From: Oscarella lobularis
Lineage: Eukaryota > Porifera > Homoscleromorpha > Homosclerophorida > Oscarellidae
Length of the DNA stretch: 64,000 nucleotides
Direction of reading: 5' to 3'
NCBI RefSeq assembly: GCF_947507565.1
Contig: NC_089182.1
Location: 434,001 to 498,000 of the forward strand
A program made the translations under genes and the position numbers. Shown here in pieces: positions 1 through 13,700 of the stretch (within the stretch, counting starts at the first letter, position 1; the number at the start of each line of letters is the position of its first letter). The notes below the pieces were generated by a model. The model made no database searches. It saw nothing but the letters and a program-made list of their open reading frames with translations, and was not told the DNA's origin.

Positions 1-3000
1 CTGACACGCAGCGCAGATGTGCCGTTAACGCGAGGCCTGACGGCATTGCCACCGTCCTTGTTTGGTGCAACATCTTCAATCAGTCCGTCAGTGAAAGATA
101 TATAAGTGTTATTCTGCTCGGTAGCAAGATTGAGAATCGCTTTCACTTTTTGCACGTCTATAGAAAGCATTTTAAATTTGACTTCAACTCCATTGTCGAC
201 GGTTATTTTCGAGTCTTCTCCAGTCAGAGTATACGCAGAATCCGACGTAAGAGCATTCTGAAGCGTAATAGCTTTAGCATTGAACGTGTTTAGCCGAACG
301 GTTTCGTCAAATTTCAGAGTGAGAATGTTTCCATTGAGGTCGAGATCGAACGACGTCATTTGAGGAGCAGTCAGATCGGTAATGAAAACATCGGCCGTAT
401 CGCTGGCTAAAAAGGTCAAAGAGTCTTCAACGGCGGTGACATTGTTTCCAGCCATGTCTTCGAACGTTGCCGCCGGAAAACGAATCCAGCACGCCGATCC
501 CTCCGTGCAGAGTTTTTCGTCGGCCTTGATGGCGTTCAAATCATCTTCCGACAAACTAATAGAGATAACCGTGCCGTCTTTGCTCTGAGTGCTTCCTCCT
601 GTTAAGGTGTACGAAGTTTCGGCTCTACTGTCAAACCAGTCCTGAAGTTTAAGATTCGTGACTATCATAGAAGACGCTTTGATCGCTTCGGAAAACGAAA
701 GCTTCAGCGTTCCCGAGTTAAGATCAAATTCCTTGAAGCCGACCAACTCGGGAGCAGTCTCGTCGGGAGTGAAACTGGCTATCACTGCCGCTCCATCTGG
801 ACGAGAAACAACGTTGTTGCCAGCCATGTCTTTGATTGCAGTAGAAGGAAATGAAACGTAGCAGTTGGCGTCGGACGTGCAGAGCGCTAGAACCTTCAAC
901 TGATCAAGCTCGGTTTTATTGAACGTGACGACGACGTCTTTGACGTTATTCGATGGAGGGACACTTTTGCTTGGAACTAGTTTGACACTTTTGAACGTTT
1001 GAGCGTCTTGAATCGTTATTTGAGACAAAGCAAAGGAATTGACGTTCATTGTCTCGTCGAAGGATAAAGTAAATTTGCCTTCGTCTAGATCCATTGAGAA
1101 TTCGTCCAATTTCGGGCTAGTGGTATCTGGTATCACGGTCTTCGCCTGCTTAGCTGCACTAGACAATATGCTTGCAGCTGGATTTCCCTTTGAGTCTTTC
1201 ACTACGCCTGATGATAAGGCAATAAACGTGTTGCTCGGCAAGGTTCCTAGCCCAGTCAGTTTCTTCAGTTCGTTCAAATCGTCCGAAGTCATTGTGAGTT
1301 TTATGATAGTTTCTGCTACACGTTCGCTGTCTCCTTTCTTCAAGCTTAACTTGACGCCGACACCATTAACCGTACTTTGCAAAGTTATTCTGCTTGAATC
1401 GAACGTCGATCCGTTGACCGTTTCGGAGAAAGTCAAGTTTACAACTCCACTATCGACGTCCAGAACAAAACTGTCTAAAGACGGCGCCAGGTTGTCTTCA
1501 ATAAAACCTGTTGCTTTAAGAGCCGCGGTTTTAGGAATCACTTTTACAGGTTGGCTCGCCATGTCCTTGATCGTCGACTCTTCCAAGCTGATGTACGTAG
1601 TTTCGAGACTGGCTGCCACATCCGTGTTATCAGCAAGCCCATTCGAATCGGAAATACCGAAATCGATAACAACGTCTCGCCCATTAGCACTTGAGCTTGA
1701 GCTCGACGCCGTCAATTGAAACAGAAAAGCCGAATCAGACGTATTTTTCTTTCCTTGCAGTGTTATTCCAGTCACGTCGAGCTTTCCGACATCAACCGGC
1801 TCATTGAATCGCAAAGACAGCCTTTGCAGTCCGAGGTTCAAATCAAAGGACAATAGTTCCGGTTTAGTCGTGTCCGGTGTGAATTGGTCAGCTACCCGTG
1901 CTTCAGACAATTTCGCTACGGCAATGCTTGCCATGTCTTTCACTGCCGCGTTATCAAGGTTGAGATTTGAAGAAAAGGCAGCAGACGCAAGTTCAGTATC
2001 GAGTTTGATTGCATCCAAATCGTTCGAATCCAAATTAAGAGTTATAGCAACGTCGTCGATTAGAGTAGCGAAAGACTTCGCCAAAGAACGAGATTTTCCA
2101 CCACTGCTAGTGCTCTGAAGACTTATCAGACTGGTGTTGACGCTGCTGCTATCAATTGTTTCCGAGAACGACATTAGAATAGTCCCGGCATCCAAATCCA
2201 ATTCAAATCTTTCCAAAATTGGAGCAGTAGTATCGCTTGTATAGCCACTCGCCTCTTGCGTAATTGGAGTGATTTTGTTCAGAGCCGTATCGGAAATAGA
2301 ATTAGCTGTCAAGGCAAGGAATGTAGTGCTTTGCGAGATGGCCAAAGCTTTGTTCTTTTTAACGGCATTCAAATCGGCAGAGAGAAGAGTTACGTTGATA
2401 AGCTTAGAATCCTTCACAGTTCGAGAGCCCGTCGACAGAGCGCGCAAATTGACTACGTCATCCGCAGAACTCTTGAAAGTGAACTCGTCAAATTTGATAG
2501 AGCTCGACTTCATCGCTTCCGAGAACGTCATAGCCAGAATACCGGTGTCCATGTCGAGTGTAAAAGAATTCAAGATTGGCGAAGTAGTGTCAGCTGTGTA
2601 CTCAGTTGCACGAATTCCCGCGTCTTTGCCAACAGCAGCAATATCGTTGTTGTTCATGTCTTGCACCGCTCCAGCGTTGATTGCAACGTGCGTCCTGGTG
2701 CGCCCAGTTGCTAAGGCAGCAATCGATTTAATTTCGTCTATGTCGATAGAAGTTAAATTCAAAGTCACAACATCGCTATTCTCCGGAGAAAATTCGCCCC
2801 CAGTGAGAGGATAGCGCTGCGCCGGCACAGACGAAGAGTTGACGTGAGGCTGCAAAACGAATGACTTAGGCTTAAAGGTGCTGGCGATGATGGTTTCTGA
2901 GAAAGTAAACTTCATAACACCTGTGTTAAGATCCAACGCAAAATCGTCCAGTTGGGGCGGCGTCACGTCTTCGATTAACAAGTTCGCTTTGAGAGCAGTA

Positions 3001-4702
3001 CCAGAAGAGATAGCCGTCACATTGTTTCCTCCGAGATCTTGAACGGCATCTGCTGGAAAGCTAACAAACGAGTTGTTCTGGCTAGTTGCGATTTTCGTGT
3101 CTTTCTTTATAGCATTTAGGTCAGCTTTGGAAAAGACGACGGTCACCGATTTTCCGTCAGCTGATCGAGAAGGAACTCCTCCTGTCAGAACGAAACTCGT
3201 TCCCGAGCTGTCCACTTTACTTTGAAGAGTCCATTTTGTCACAACAAACGAGTCCAAATCAACTGGATCTGAAAAAGTGAGTCGCAATTCTCCTTTATTC
3301 ATGTCGAGATCAAAACTGGATAGTACAGGCTTCGTGGTATCAGCTTGGAAAGTTGTGACTTGCAGTGCGTTTCCATCGGTAATTGCAAGCACGTCTTTGC
3401 CAGAAAGATCGTCTATTGCAAACGCTTGCATCGTGAGATAGGTATTCCCCGACTCAGTCGCTAATCCTTTCACAGATTTGATTCTGAACAAATCAGCTCC
3501 GGAAATTTGAACTTGAATCGTGTAGCCGTCTACCGCCGACGAAGTCGTAGTTTTGCTCAGCGTTATTGCCGTCGTGGCCGTTTGAGCATCTTGCACAGTA
3601 AAGGCAAGAGCATTGAACGTGCTACCCTTGACGACGTCACTAAAGCTCAATTCCATCACACCCGTCTGCATATCAATCGTAAAGCTCAGCAGCTGAGCGG
3701 CGGTTGCATCTGTGACTGTCTTTGAAGCCTTTTGCCTTCCTGTTGCTTTGATGGCAACAGAAGTCATGTCCTCAATAGAAGCATCTTCTAGCGATAGGTA
3801 AGTATTGTTGACCGTTGTTCCAAGATTGGCAGAGAGTTTAATAGCACTAACGTCCTTGTCCGTTAGACTAACAGTGACGACGGTGGACGCCTCCTTGCTG
3901 GCCAGTGTACCAGACGTAAGGTTGTACGTTACGCCTGCAGTCTTTGCCGAATGAAGTCCAATTTTTGTGAAGACCAATGTGCTCGGGTCTACCGTTTCAT
4001 CGAAGGTTAAAACCAGACGATGCTTGTCCAGATCCAAGTTGAAACTCGTTAGGGTCGGAGGTACCGAGTCTGAAACGTACTTTGTCACGTTCAGAGCCTT
4101 CAAAGCAGTTATCTCCACCACGTTGTTCGGACGGAATGCCATGTCTTGAGCGGCATCTTGCGTCAGACGAAGATACGTGTCGACGTTACTCGTCGCGAAG
4201 CTCAAACGTTTGAGTTCATTCAAATCAACCGTCGACAACTCTATCTCAACGTCTGCAGATCCGTCGCTCGAAAGAACTGTGCCGCCAGTCAAAGTGAGCT
4301 CGAGGTTTCCACCCAGAGACCGAGCAGCACTTTGTAACGATATTTCGGTCGCTTTTAGGCGGCTAGCCATAATCGGCTCGTCGAAGGACAAAGTCAACTT
4401 GTTTGAAGTTAAATCCAAAGTGAAACCTGTCAATCTCGGTCGGGTAGTATCTTCATTAAATTTTACCGCGATTTTTCCGGGATACACGGTGCCTGTGGCC
4501 TCGTTTTGATTTCCACTCATGTCCTCCACTACTCCTTTTGTCACTACTAGATAACACGTTGCTCTTTGCGTGCACAGATGCTCCTTGCTTTTAATCGTCT
4601 CTAAATCCGCTGCGGCAAGAGTTATGGTAATACTTGGCCCATCAGGACTCGTGGTTTTGCCGCTCGTCAAGGTCGTAGTTGCCACGGGATTTTCATATAG
4701 AG
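1..4702 (-). repeat. Start of super-repeat copy C (minus-strand giant, cut by window)
   Basis: Begins after the third T landmark (Q-T-L-Y-E-N-P, about 4702). The I-D-D-L-S-G-K-D module lies near 3400, and the D module with its Cys pair (489 and about 507) is again position 11. Twelve modules are visible before the edge. The copy should continue to the left. Confidence 0.7.
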
Positions 4703-7700
4703 TTTGCAAAGAAATTCCGCTAACATTCAGAGACGACGCCTTAATTGTTTCTGAAAAGTCTATCGTTATAGTGCCGTCAATGAAGTTAAACTCGGCGAAA
4801 TTCTCCAATATCGGTTCCTTAGTGTCCGCTGTGACTTTGCTCGCTTGCTTAGGATTGACAGCCGTGACAGCAGTAACGGCGAAATTTGCCATATCTGAGA
4901 CAAACGAAGATGGGAACGTCACAAAGCAGTCACCAACGACAGTGCACAAGGCAAGTTTCTTAATCTCGTTCGCGTCTTCTTTCGACAATGCAACTGTTAG
5001 CGTAGCCGCATTAGACCCGCTAAAACTCGTCGATTTCAACGAATAGGTCAGCAGAGGAGCAACGGTGGCATTTTGCAACTGAAAGTCCGACAGTGTCAAG
5101 GTCGCAACGTTGACAGTTTCATCAAAGCTAAGAATGAGTTCGTCGTTAACGAGGTTTATAGTGAAGCTTGCCAAAGTCGGATTAGCCGTGTCATTTATTA
5201 TTGACTTCGCTTGAATAGCGCTGAGAGGAACTATTCTCTTCACCAAATTCTGACTCATGTCCTGTATCAAATCCGTCGTTATGGACGCGAAGGTATTCGA
5301 TGTAGTCGTTGCTAAGTTGGTCAGTTTGAGCAACGAATTCGTATCAGCTGTGTTTAAAACAAAGTCAATCTTGATGCCATTCGGACTAGTCGTTGTTCCG
5401 CCCGTTAGCTGAACTTTGGATGAAGGTGATGCAGACTTCGAATTTTGAAACGTGAAGTGAGTGGCATCAAATGTGCTTCTATCAACTGCTTCAGAAAACG
5501 TCAAAGTTACCAGTTTCGTATTCAGATTCACGTCAAAACCAAGAAGTTCAGGTTGCGTTGTATCTGCCGTCACCGGCTTGATTTGCAAGGCACTGTCAGC
5601 TGTTATGGCTGCAGCTAAATTGCTTGCAACGTCTTTCACAAGTGACTCCGTGATGACGATAAAGCTTGAGTCCTCATTTGCAGCCAGAGAAGAGTCCTCT
5701 TTGATTTTATTGAGATCATCCGGATGAATGGTTATTTTGATCAGTTTGCTGTCGCTTGGAACTGCTGACGCGGTACTTTTTGACGTAAGAACAAATGAAG
5801 CTGTTGCAGAACTGTTCTTGTTCTGGAGGGTAATTTGTGTAACGTTAGTAGTCGAAACCACGATTGTCCCAGCGAAAGTCAAAATCAGCTCTCCGCTATC
5901 CAAATCAAGAGATGCGGACGACAGAACGGCTTTTTTCAAATCAGCAGTGCTTGATCTCGCCTTCTTATTTGCTACCGGTTCAACAGACTGCTTAGCAACG
6001 TCGTCGATAAGCCTTGCAGTAGCATTCATGAACGTTGATTGAACTTCTTGGCCCAGTGGCGATTTGCTTCGAATCGTCTTCAAGTCTGCTGCAGTAACAA
6101 TCACTTTAACTTCTGCATGACTCACAAGCTGCGTTGTTCCTCCCGTAAGAGTCACGGAATCACTTGGCCCTGCACCAGGTCTAGGCAGCAAAGTTATTTC
6201 AGTCACGTCCAATGTGGCAAGGTCTATCGTTTCAGAAAAAACGAGCAAAATTTCCAACGGTTCCGTGCCATCAGTCATAAGAAGATCAAAGTTTTCGAGA
6301 GTTGGCGACGTTGTGTCAGGCACATAGGTTTTTACCACTTTTCCGGTAGTCAAAGCATCTATCCCGTTGTCGCTCGTATCTTTCACTAGTGTGGCTAAAT
6401 GAGTTAGATACGTTGTGCTGTTCTTGGTTGCAAGGCCGGTGTCCTTCTTGATGGCGTTCAGATCAGTAGAGCTTAAAGTTATAGTCAGCGTCAGTTCGTC
6501 GTCGGCGCTCCTCGCTCCTCCCGTAAGAGTATACGTTGAAGCTGGTCCGGTAGACGTGCTGCGCAAAGTGATTGCCGTCGCATCGAGAGTAGAAGCCTTG
6601 ACTGTTTCCGAAAACGACATCAACAAAACGCCAGTGTTCATGTCCAATTCGTAGCTGAGCAAAACCGGAGCCCGCTTGTCCAAAAGCAGAGATTCTGCCT
6701 TTTGTGGAGTCGATGAGCCGATGCTTTTCACAGGATTATTACTCATGTCAACAATTGCCGTTGAGTCTACCGCAAGATAGGTGTTATCTGTAAACACAGC
6801 AAAGTTGGAATTTTTCTTGAGCTCATTGACATCCTCTCTTTTTAAATCGACAACAATTTCCACTCCATCGACAGACTTGGTAGTGCCACCTGTCAGTCGA
6901 CGAGAAGACCCCGATCCGTCGCTCGTTTGGAAAAAGGTCAGCGCAGTCGAATTTAGAGACGAGGCATCGACAGTTTCGCTGAAAGACAACGTTAGCTGCT
7001 CGTTGCCCAAATCCAGTGTAAAACTCTCCAGACTCGGAGGTGATGTGTCACCGGTAAATTTCGTTACAATAATTCCTTTGGAAGTTGCCTTGATAGGATT
7101 GCCACTCATATCGGAAACGGCAGCAAAATCCACGGCCAAGTACGTACTACTTTGATCCGTAGCAAGAGTGTCCTTGCTTTTGATGTTATTTAGGTCAGCC
7201 GCAGTTAGAGTGACTGTGATCTGCGTAGAATTCAACGTGGAACGCGTTCCACCCGAGAGCTTTACATCGACGGAGCCAGTGGCGTTGTTGCGAATTCGGA
7301 AAGCCGTTGGTTCAATCGTTCGCGCGTTGACAGTTTCGAAGAATCTCACAGTAAGAATACCTCCGTCGAGATCGAAATCGAACGATCGGAGCTCAGGCGA
7401 CGTCGTGTCTTCCTCCAGGCTCGTCGCTTGAAGGGCCGCAGACGACAGGATCGCCGCGACTCGATTTCCCACCATATCTTGAACGCTTCGCTCGGTCAGA
7501 GACATGTACGTGTTGTTGACAGTCGTCGCGATGTCTGTGTGCTCCTTAAGAAAGTTCAGGTCCGCGTCGACAAGAGTCATGTCGAACGTGCTCGCTCCTC
7601 CCGAAGTGCTAAGCGGTCCTTTACCCAGTCCTCTCGTTCTCTTCGCATCGATGGCGTTGAGAGTATCTTGAAGGGTTATTCCCGCAGCGTCAAACGTGTC

Positions 7701-10700
7701 AACGTTGACAACTTCCGAAAAAGTAAACGTGATTTTTCCTGTTCCGACATTCAGTGTGAAAGATGTTAGCTTCGGTTGAGTCGAGTCCGGTGTGTAAAGG
7801 GCGACTTTCGTACTTTGTGACGTCGTCACGGCAATGACTTCTTTGTTTGCAACATCCGTTACAGTGTCTGCTGGGAAAACTATGTACGCATTGGAAGAAT
7901 TCGTAGCCAGACCGGTTTTTTTCTTGATCTCATTCTGGTCATCGTTTGTTAAATCAATCGTCAAAATGTAGCCGTTTTCAGTACTTCTCGTTCCGCCAGT
8001 TAGCTGATAGCTGCCCCCACCATCAGTCTTGCTTTGGAAAGAGACTTTTCTCGCGTCAAGACTCAAAGCAGACATGACATCGTCAAACTCCATAGTAACT
8101 TTGCCAACGTTCATGTCGAGATCAAACTTAAGAAGTTTGGGGTTGACGTCGTCGGCGACGTAGGATGCCGCTTGAAGAGCCGAAGAACCGGACACGCCCT
8201 TTACGCCGTTTCCCGTCACGTCCTTAAAAGACCCTTTAGCTATGGACACAAACGAATCGCCTTGATTTGTTCCTAGATCGCTTTTCAATTTAATTTCTTT
8301 GACATCTTCGGCAGTGAGACGGATTTCGACGACAGTGCGATCGACAGTCGTAGTGACGGATTTCTTTCCCGACAGGCTGTAGTTAGAACTTCCTGATGAG
8401 ACAGCGGACGACTGAAGTTTGATTCCAGTAAAATCGATGCTTGCCGCGTCTATTGGTTCGGAGAAGGACAACTGCAGAAGCTCCTGCGTCATGTCAAGCA
8501 CAACAAAGCTTTTCAGCTCAGGCTCTCCTGCGTCAGCCGTGTACTTCGTTACTTGAACTGCAACGCTTTCATTTTTAGCCTGAGCCTTGTTTTTAATGAC
8601 AGCCGTGTCTTTGATGAGTTCCGGTGTAAATGAAATATATGTGCTGGATCGATTGGCCGCAAGACTTAAAATTGACTGAACTTTTTGCACGTCTATGTCA
8701 AGAACAGTGAAACGAATAATCGTTGATAGGACCGACGTCAATGTTGCCTTTTCGCCTGTGAGAGTGAAAAACGAAGTCCTTGAGCTCGCGAGATTTTGTA
8801 GGGTAATGGATTTCGGCTCCAAAGTTTCCGGGTCGACTGTTTCGTCGAACGTTAGCGATACAATTCCAGTATTAAAATCCAAGTCATACGTTTGAAGTCG
8901 CGGTCCAGTGGTATCAGTCACGATAGCAAAAGCGTGCTCCTTGTCCACAAACACGGAGCTATTCGTTACAGCTTCGATGGAATTGTCGGCCATGTCCGTA
9001 ATAAATCCGGAAGGCAAGCGAACCCAGCAATCCAAATCAGTCCTGCAAAATTTAGACGTCGACGCCTTGATAGAATTTAGGTCCGTTTCGGTGAGAGTGA
9101 GAGTTAGTACTGTTCCGTCTTCATCCACTGTTGACGCGGCAGAAATTTTTCGCCGAGAAGATACGCGATCGCTGCGATAGTGATCTTGGAGGGATAGAAG
9201 GTCCGCGTCGAGGGAAGATATTTTCACCGTTTCCGAGAAAGACAATTTGAGCGTACCAGCGTCCATATCAAATTGAACAAATTGTTCAAGTTTTGGGCTT
9301 GTCGTATCGGGAACGAAAGTCAGCACTCGCCGCGCTGCACCGTCCTTAATTCCGACGACTTTGTTGTTGGCCATGTCCTTCACAGTTTCGTTGCTGAGAA
9401 CGAGATAACAGTTCGATCTGCTCGTACATAAGCTCAATTTCTTTATCTCGTTCAGATCGCCAGAAGAAATGCTGAACGTCTGTATTCTCCCGTCGGTTGT
9501 AGGTGCAGGAGTAGATAGCAAATTTCGACTGAAAGAAGTCAATGATTCGCCGTCCTGAAGTCTGATTTCCTTTGCAATAACGGTTCCTGCATCAACAGCT
9601 TCACTAAATGTTATTATAAGGCTCCCAACGTTTAAATTAAGAACGAAGGAATCAACAGTCGGAGAGCTTTGGTCTTGAATAAAAGTAGCTGCCTTCTTAG
9701 CGGCTGCCTTGCTAACAGCTTGTGCATTGTTTCCAGACATGTCTTTTACAATGAAAGAGGTAAATGATATGAACGTATCATTGACTTCGGTCGCCAAATT
9801 TCTCAGTTTCTTAACTTCGTCCAGGTCGTCTGACGACAGAGTGAGAGACACTACGGCAGCCGATGGTTTGCTCGAAGTGCCGCCCGTAAGGGTAAAGCTA
9901 TCTCCACCTGACGATGTGCCTTGGAGAGTTATTTGGTCTGTGTCAAACGTTGTTATATTGACCGCCTCAGAAAATGTCAGTTTCATTATCCCAGTGTCCA
10001 TGTCGAGACTAAATTCGTTCAGAGTAGGAAAAACAGAGTCCTTAACGACTTCTTTAGCTTGCTTGGCTTCAAACGTTGCAATGATTTTCACTGCGTTGTC
10101 GACCATATCTTTCGCAGTAGTCTCCGTTAGCGACAGAAACGTGTTTGTCCTTGTGGTCGCCAATTTGTCATTTTCGTTTAATTTTTCAACGTCTCCGGGA
10201 TCTAAGTTTATTGTGATGATGTCAGAGTTTTCCTTGGTAGCAATCTTCGTTCCAGAACCAAGTGTGAGAGTTTCCTTTGCATCGACCTTCGCTTCACGAA
10301 GCGTTATTTCGGTAGCGTTGAAAGATCCCACTTGTACCGGTTCGGAGAACGTGAGAGTCAACTGCAACTTGCCCAAATCGAGTGTAAAAGAGTTGAGCTC
10401 CGGCTTTGTGCTATCTTTTATAAAATTGGAGCTTGCCCGTGCCGACGCCAGAGCATTAAAAAAGTTTCCAGCTGTATCTTTCACTGCGTTTGCCGTCAGA
10501 TTCAGAAACGTAGTTGCATCACTTATTGCCAAAGTCGAGTCCAGTTTCAGAGCATCAAGATTTGCCTTGCTGATGTCAACAACTACAGATCGAGCGTTTC
10601 CACTGGTCGACGTGCTAGAGTCAAGAGTCACCGACACTCCTGAAGAATCGGCCTTGCTCTGAATTATGACGCTGGAAAACACGACACTTGCAGCATCTAC

Positions 10701-13700
10701 AACTTCTGAAAATGTCAAAGTTAATTTCCCCGTGTTCATGTCAAGTTGGTAGTTCGAAAGAGTAGGCAAATCGGCGTCTGGAACATACGTCGAAGTTTTC
10801 TTCGCATTTCCTGCAGCAACAGCTTCTACAGAATTATCACTGGCATCGGTTATGAAGTCGCTTGTGAGCGACAAAAAGCTGCTGTCGGCACTGCTTCCCA
10901 AAGTCTTGTCAGCCTTAATAGCGTCCACAGAAGCGGCTGAAAAAGTAATAGTAATTGTCTTTCCATTGTTTGACGACGTTTGATCTTCGGCGGTAAAAGT
11001 TCGATTTGCTTTCCCAGGCGCTCCGCTTCTCAGCGTAAGTTGAGTTAAATCAATAGAACTTGCTTTTACAGCCTCTGAAAAGGTGATAACCATAGATCCT
11101 GAATCCATGTCGAGCGTGAAATTTTCAACTTTCGGATTGGTTGAATCTGCAGTGTACGTTGCCACTTGAAGACCTCCAGATGTTTCCAGAGCTTTTACCG
11201 CATTTCCAACCATATCAGTCAGGCCTTTGACTGTCACCGATAAAAAGGTGGAGCTCTTATCAGCAGCTAAAGGCTCTATTGATTTAATAGCATCCAAGTC
11301 AACGGCAGAAAGCGTAATCGAAGCCGTCGTGCTGTCAGCTAGATCACTAACTGAACCGGTTAGCTGGTGGCTGGTGGCTGCAAGAGCGCTTGAATTTTCC
11401 TCCGGTTGAAACGTGAACGAAGGCAAGTCGACAGACGATCCCTTGATCGTTTCGGAGAAGGTAAGGCTCACTTCACCAGTATTCATGTCGAGAGAAAACG
11501 ACTCGATAGACGGACTAGTAGTATCATTGACAAACGTTCGGACTTGCTTCGCGGAAGCATTGGACACTTCCAAAATCGAATTTCCAGCCAAGTCTTCGAT
11601 AGTCCCCGCCTTGAAAAACAGGTACGTATTGCTGCGGCTCGTGCCAATGTTACTCTTCCTTTTCAGCTCATTGAAGTCTACTGCACTAAGAGAAAGGATA
11701 ATGTTCTTTCCGTTGTCGGATCGTTTAGGTGTTCCTCCGGTGACAGATAGAGATACATCTCCACTAGGCTTGTTGACAACGGTCAGAAAAGTTGATTGAA
11801 ATGAAGCCGTTTTCACCGTATCCGAGAAGAAAAGAGTAATTTCGCCCGAGTTCATATCCAAGTCGAAATCATCGAGCTCAGGGCGAATGTCATCCTGTAT
11901 AAACGTCTTCACTTGAAGCGCTTTGCCATTTGTGATTGCCAGTATGTCTTTGCTCTTCAAATCATCAATTGCGAAGGCCTGCATCGTCAACCACGTCGTG
12001 CCCGTGCTGATGGCCAAGCCAACGACAGACTTTACTGCAAGAAGATCAGCCGGATCTAGAAGAACGACTACGCTGTATCCATCCGGACTACTGGTCTTGC
12101 TCTTTGCCGACAAGGTAACTCTCGCGTCTTTAGCAGCATCTTTTGCGTTTTGAATTACAAAAGCCGTTGCGTCAAGCGTTGACGCGTTGACGATATCTGT
12201 GAAAGTGAGATTCAGTTTGCCGGTGTTCATGTTTATGGTAAAGCTCTCAAGCTCAGCACGAGTGACGTCGACAGTGTGAGCAACTGCTTGCGAACGATTG
12301 ACAAAAGCAATTCCATTATTAGCCATATCCTCAATCGCATCAGCTTGGATGGACAAGAACGTGTTGGCAGTTGACGTTCCCAATTTCTGGTTCGTCTTCA
12401 AAGAACTAATGTCAGCTGAAGCTAATTGAATTGTAGCAATCGTCGAAGGTTCTGAAGATTCCAATTTGCCGCCGGTTAGTTTGAGCGACGAAGATGGATC
12501 GCTGCTGGTGCTGTAAAGAGTCAAATCGGTGAATTTCAACGTCGTCAGTTTCATCGTCTCGTCAAACGTCAAAATCAATTTGTCGCTATTCGTATCAAGA
12601 GTGAAACTTTCTAGAACTGGCTTGACGTTGTCCGGCGTTACTTGCGAAGCTTTCAGAGCAGCTCCGTCCAAAATCGCTTTCAAGGAAACCGGCGAGAAAG
12701 CCATATCTGTGACTGCGTCAGAACTAATGATGAGATAGGTATTGTTTGTATCAGTCGCAAAGTCTTTGGCCTTGATGTTATTCGAGTCCACATCTGAAAG
12801 ACTGACTTCGACAATCTTCAGACCGTCTTCACTTGGCACTGTGCTCGTTGTCAAAGTGTATCTCCCGCCAGGAACAGACGTTACCTTGCTCTGAATGTCG
12901 ATAGAGCTAACCTTTAGACTTGACGCTTTTACCGGTTCTGAAAACGTCAACAGCAGCTTTCTCGTTGCCAGGTTCAGACTAAAACTGTCCAGTTCTGGTG
13001 GAGTGACGTCAATCGTAAACTTCTGCACAATAAGTCCAGGAGCACCGTCTGTTTTCGGAGCATTCTTATTTCCGCCGACGTCCTTGATGAGTCCGTCTGT
13101 TGCAGTCAAATAGCAATCACCGCGTCGCGTGCAAAGAGTCGCCAATTTCTTTATGCTTTCTAAATCTGCTTTTAGAAGAGAAATTTTGACCTCCAATCCA
13201 TTGGGACTTGCTGTCGTTCCTCCGGTTAGTGTCACAGATTGCTTTGGCTCTTCGAAAAGCGTTTGGAGTGTTATTGATGACGCGTTCAGACTGAGAGCGT
13301 TGACGACTTCGGAAAATCTCAAAGTGATTGTCTCGTCGACGAAATTGAATTCCACAAAACTTTCGATTTTAGGAGAAACGCGATCCGGATCAAACGTTTT
13401 GACTTGAAGCGCGTTTGACGTGGTCTTCGGATTGACCGCCAAGTTGAACATGTCGGCTGCGAGCGTACTCGGAAAAGACAGAAAACACGACGATTGGCTT
13501 GAGCAAACATCGCTTTTCTTGATTTCAACTGCGTCAGACGAGTCCAGTGTGACAATGACAATGCTGGCACTTTCACCGGCGTAATTCGTTTTGGTCAGCT
13601 TATAGGTGACGTTCGCGCCAGACTTACGGTTTTGAAATGTTATATCGGTCAAATTTAGCGTGGATGCTCTCACGGTTTCGTCAAACGTCAGCTGCAGTTC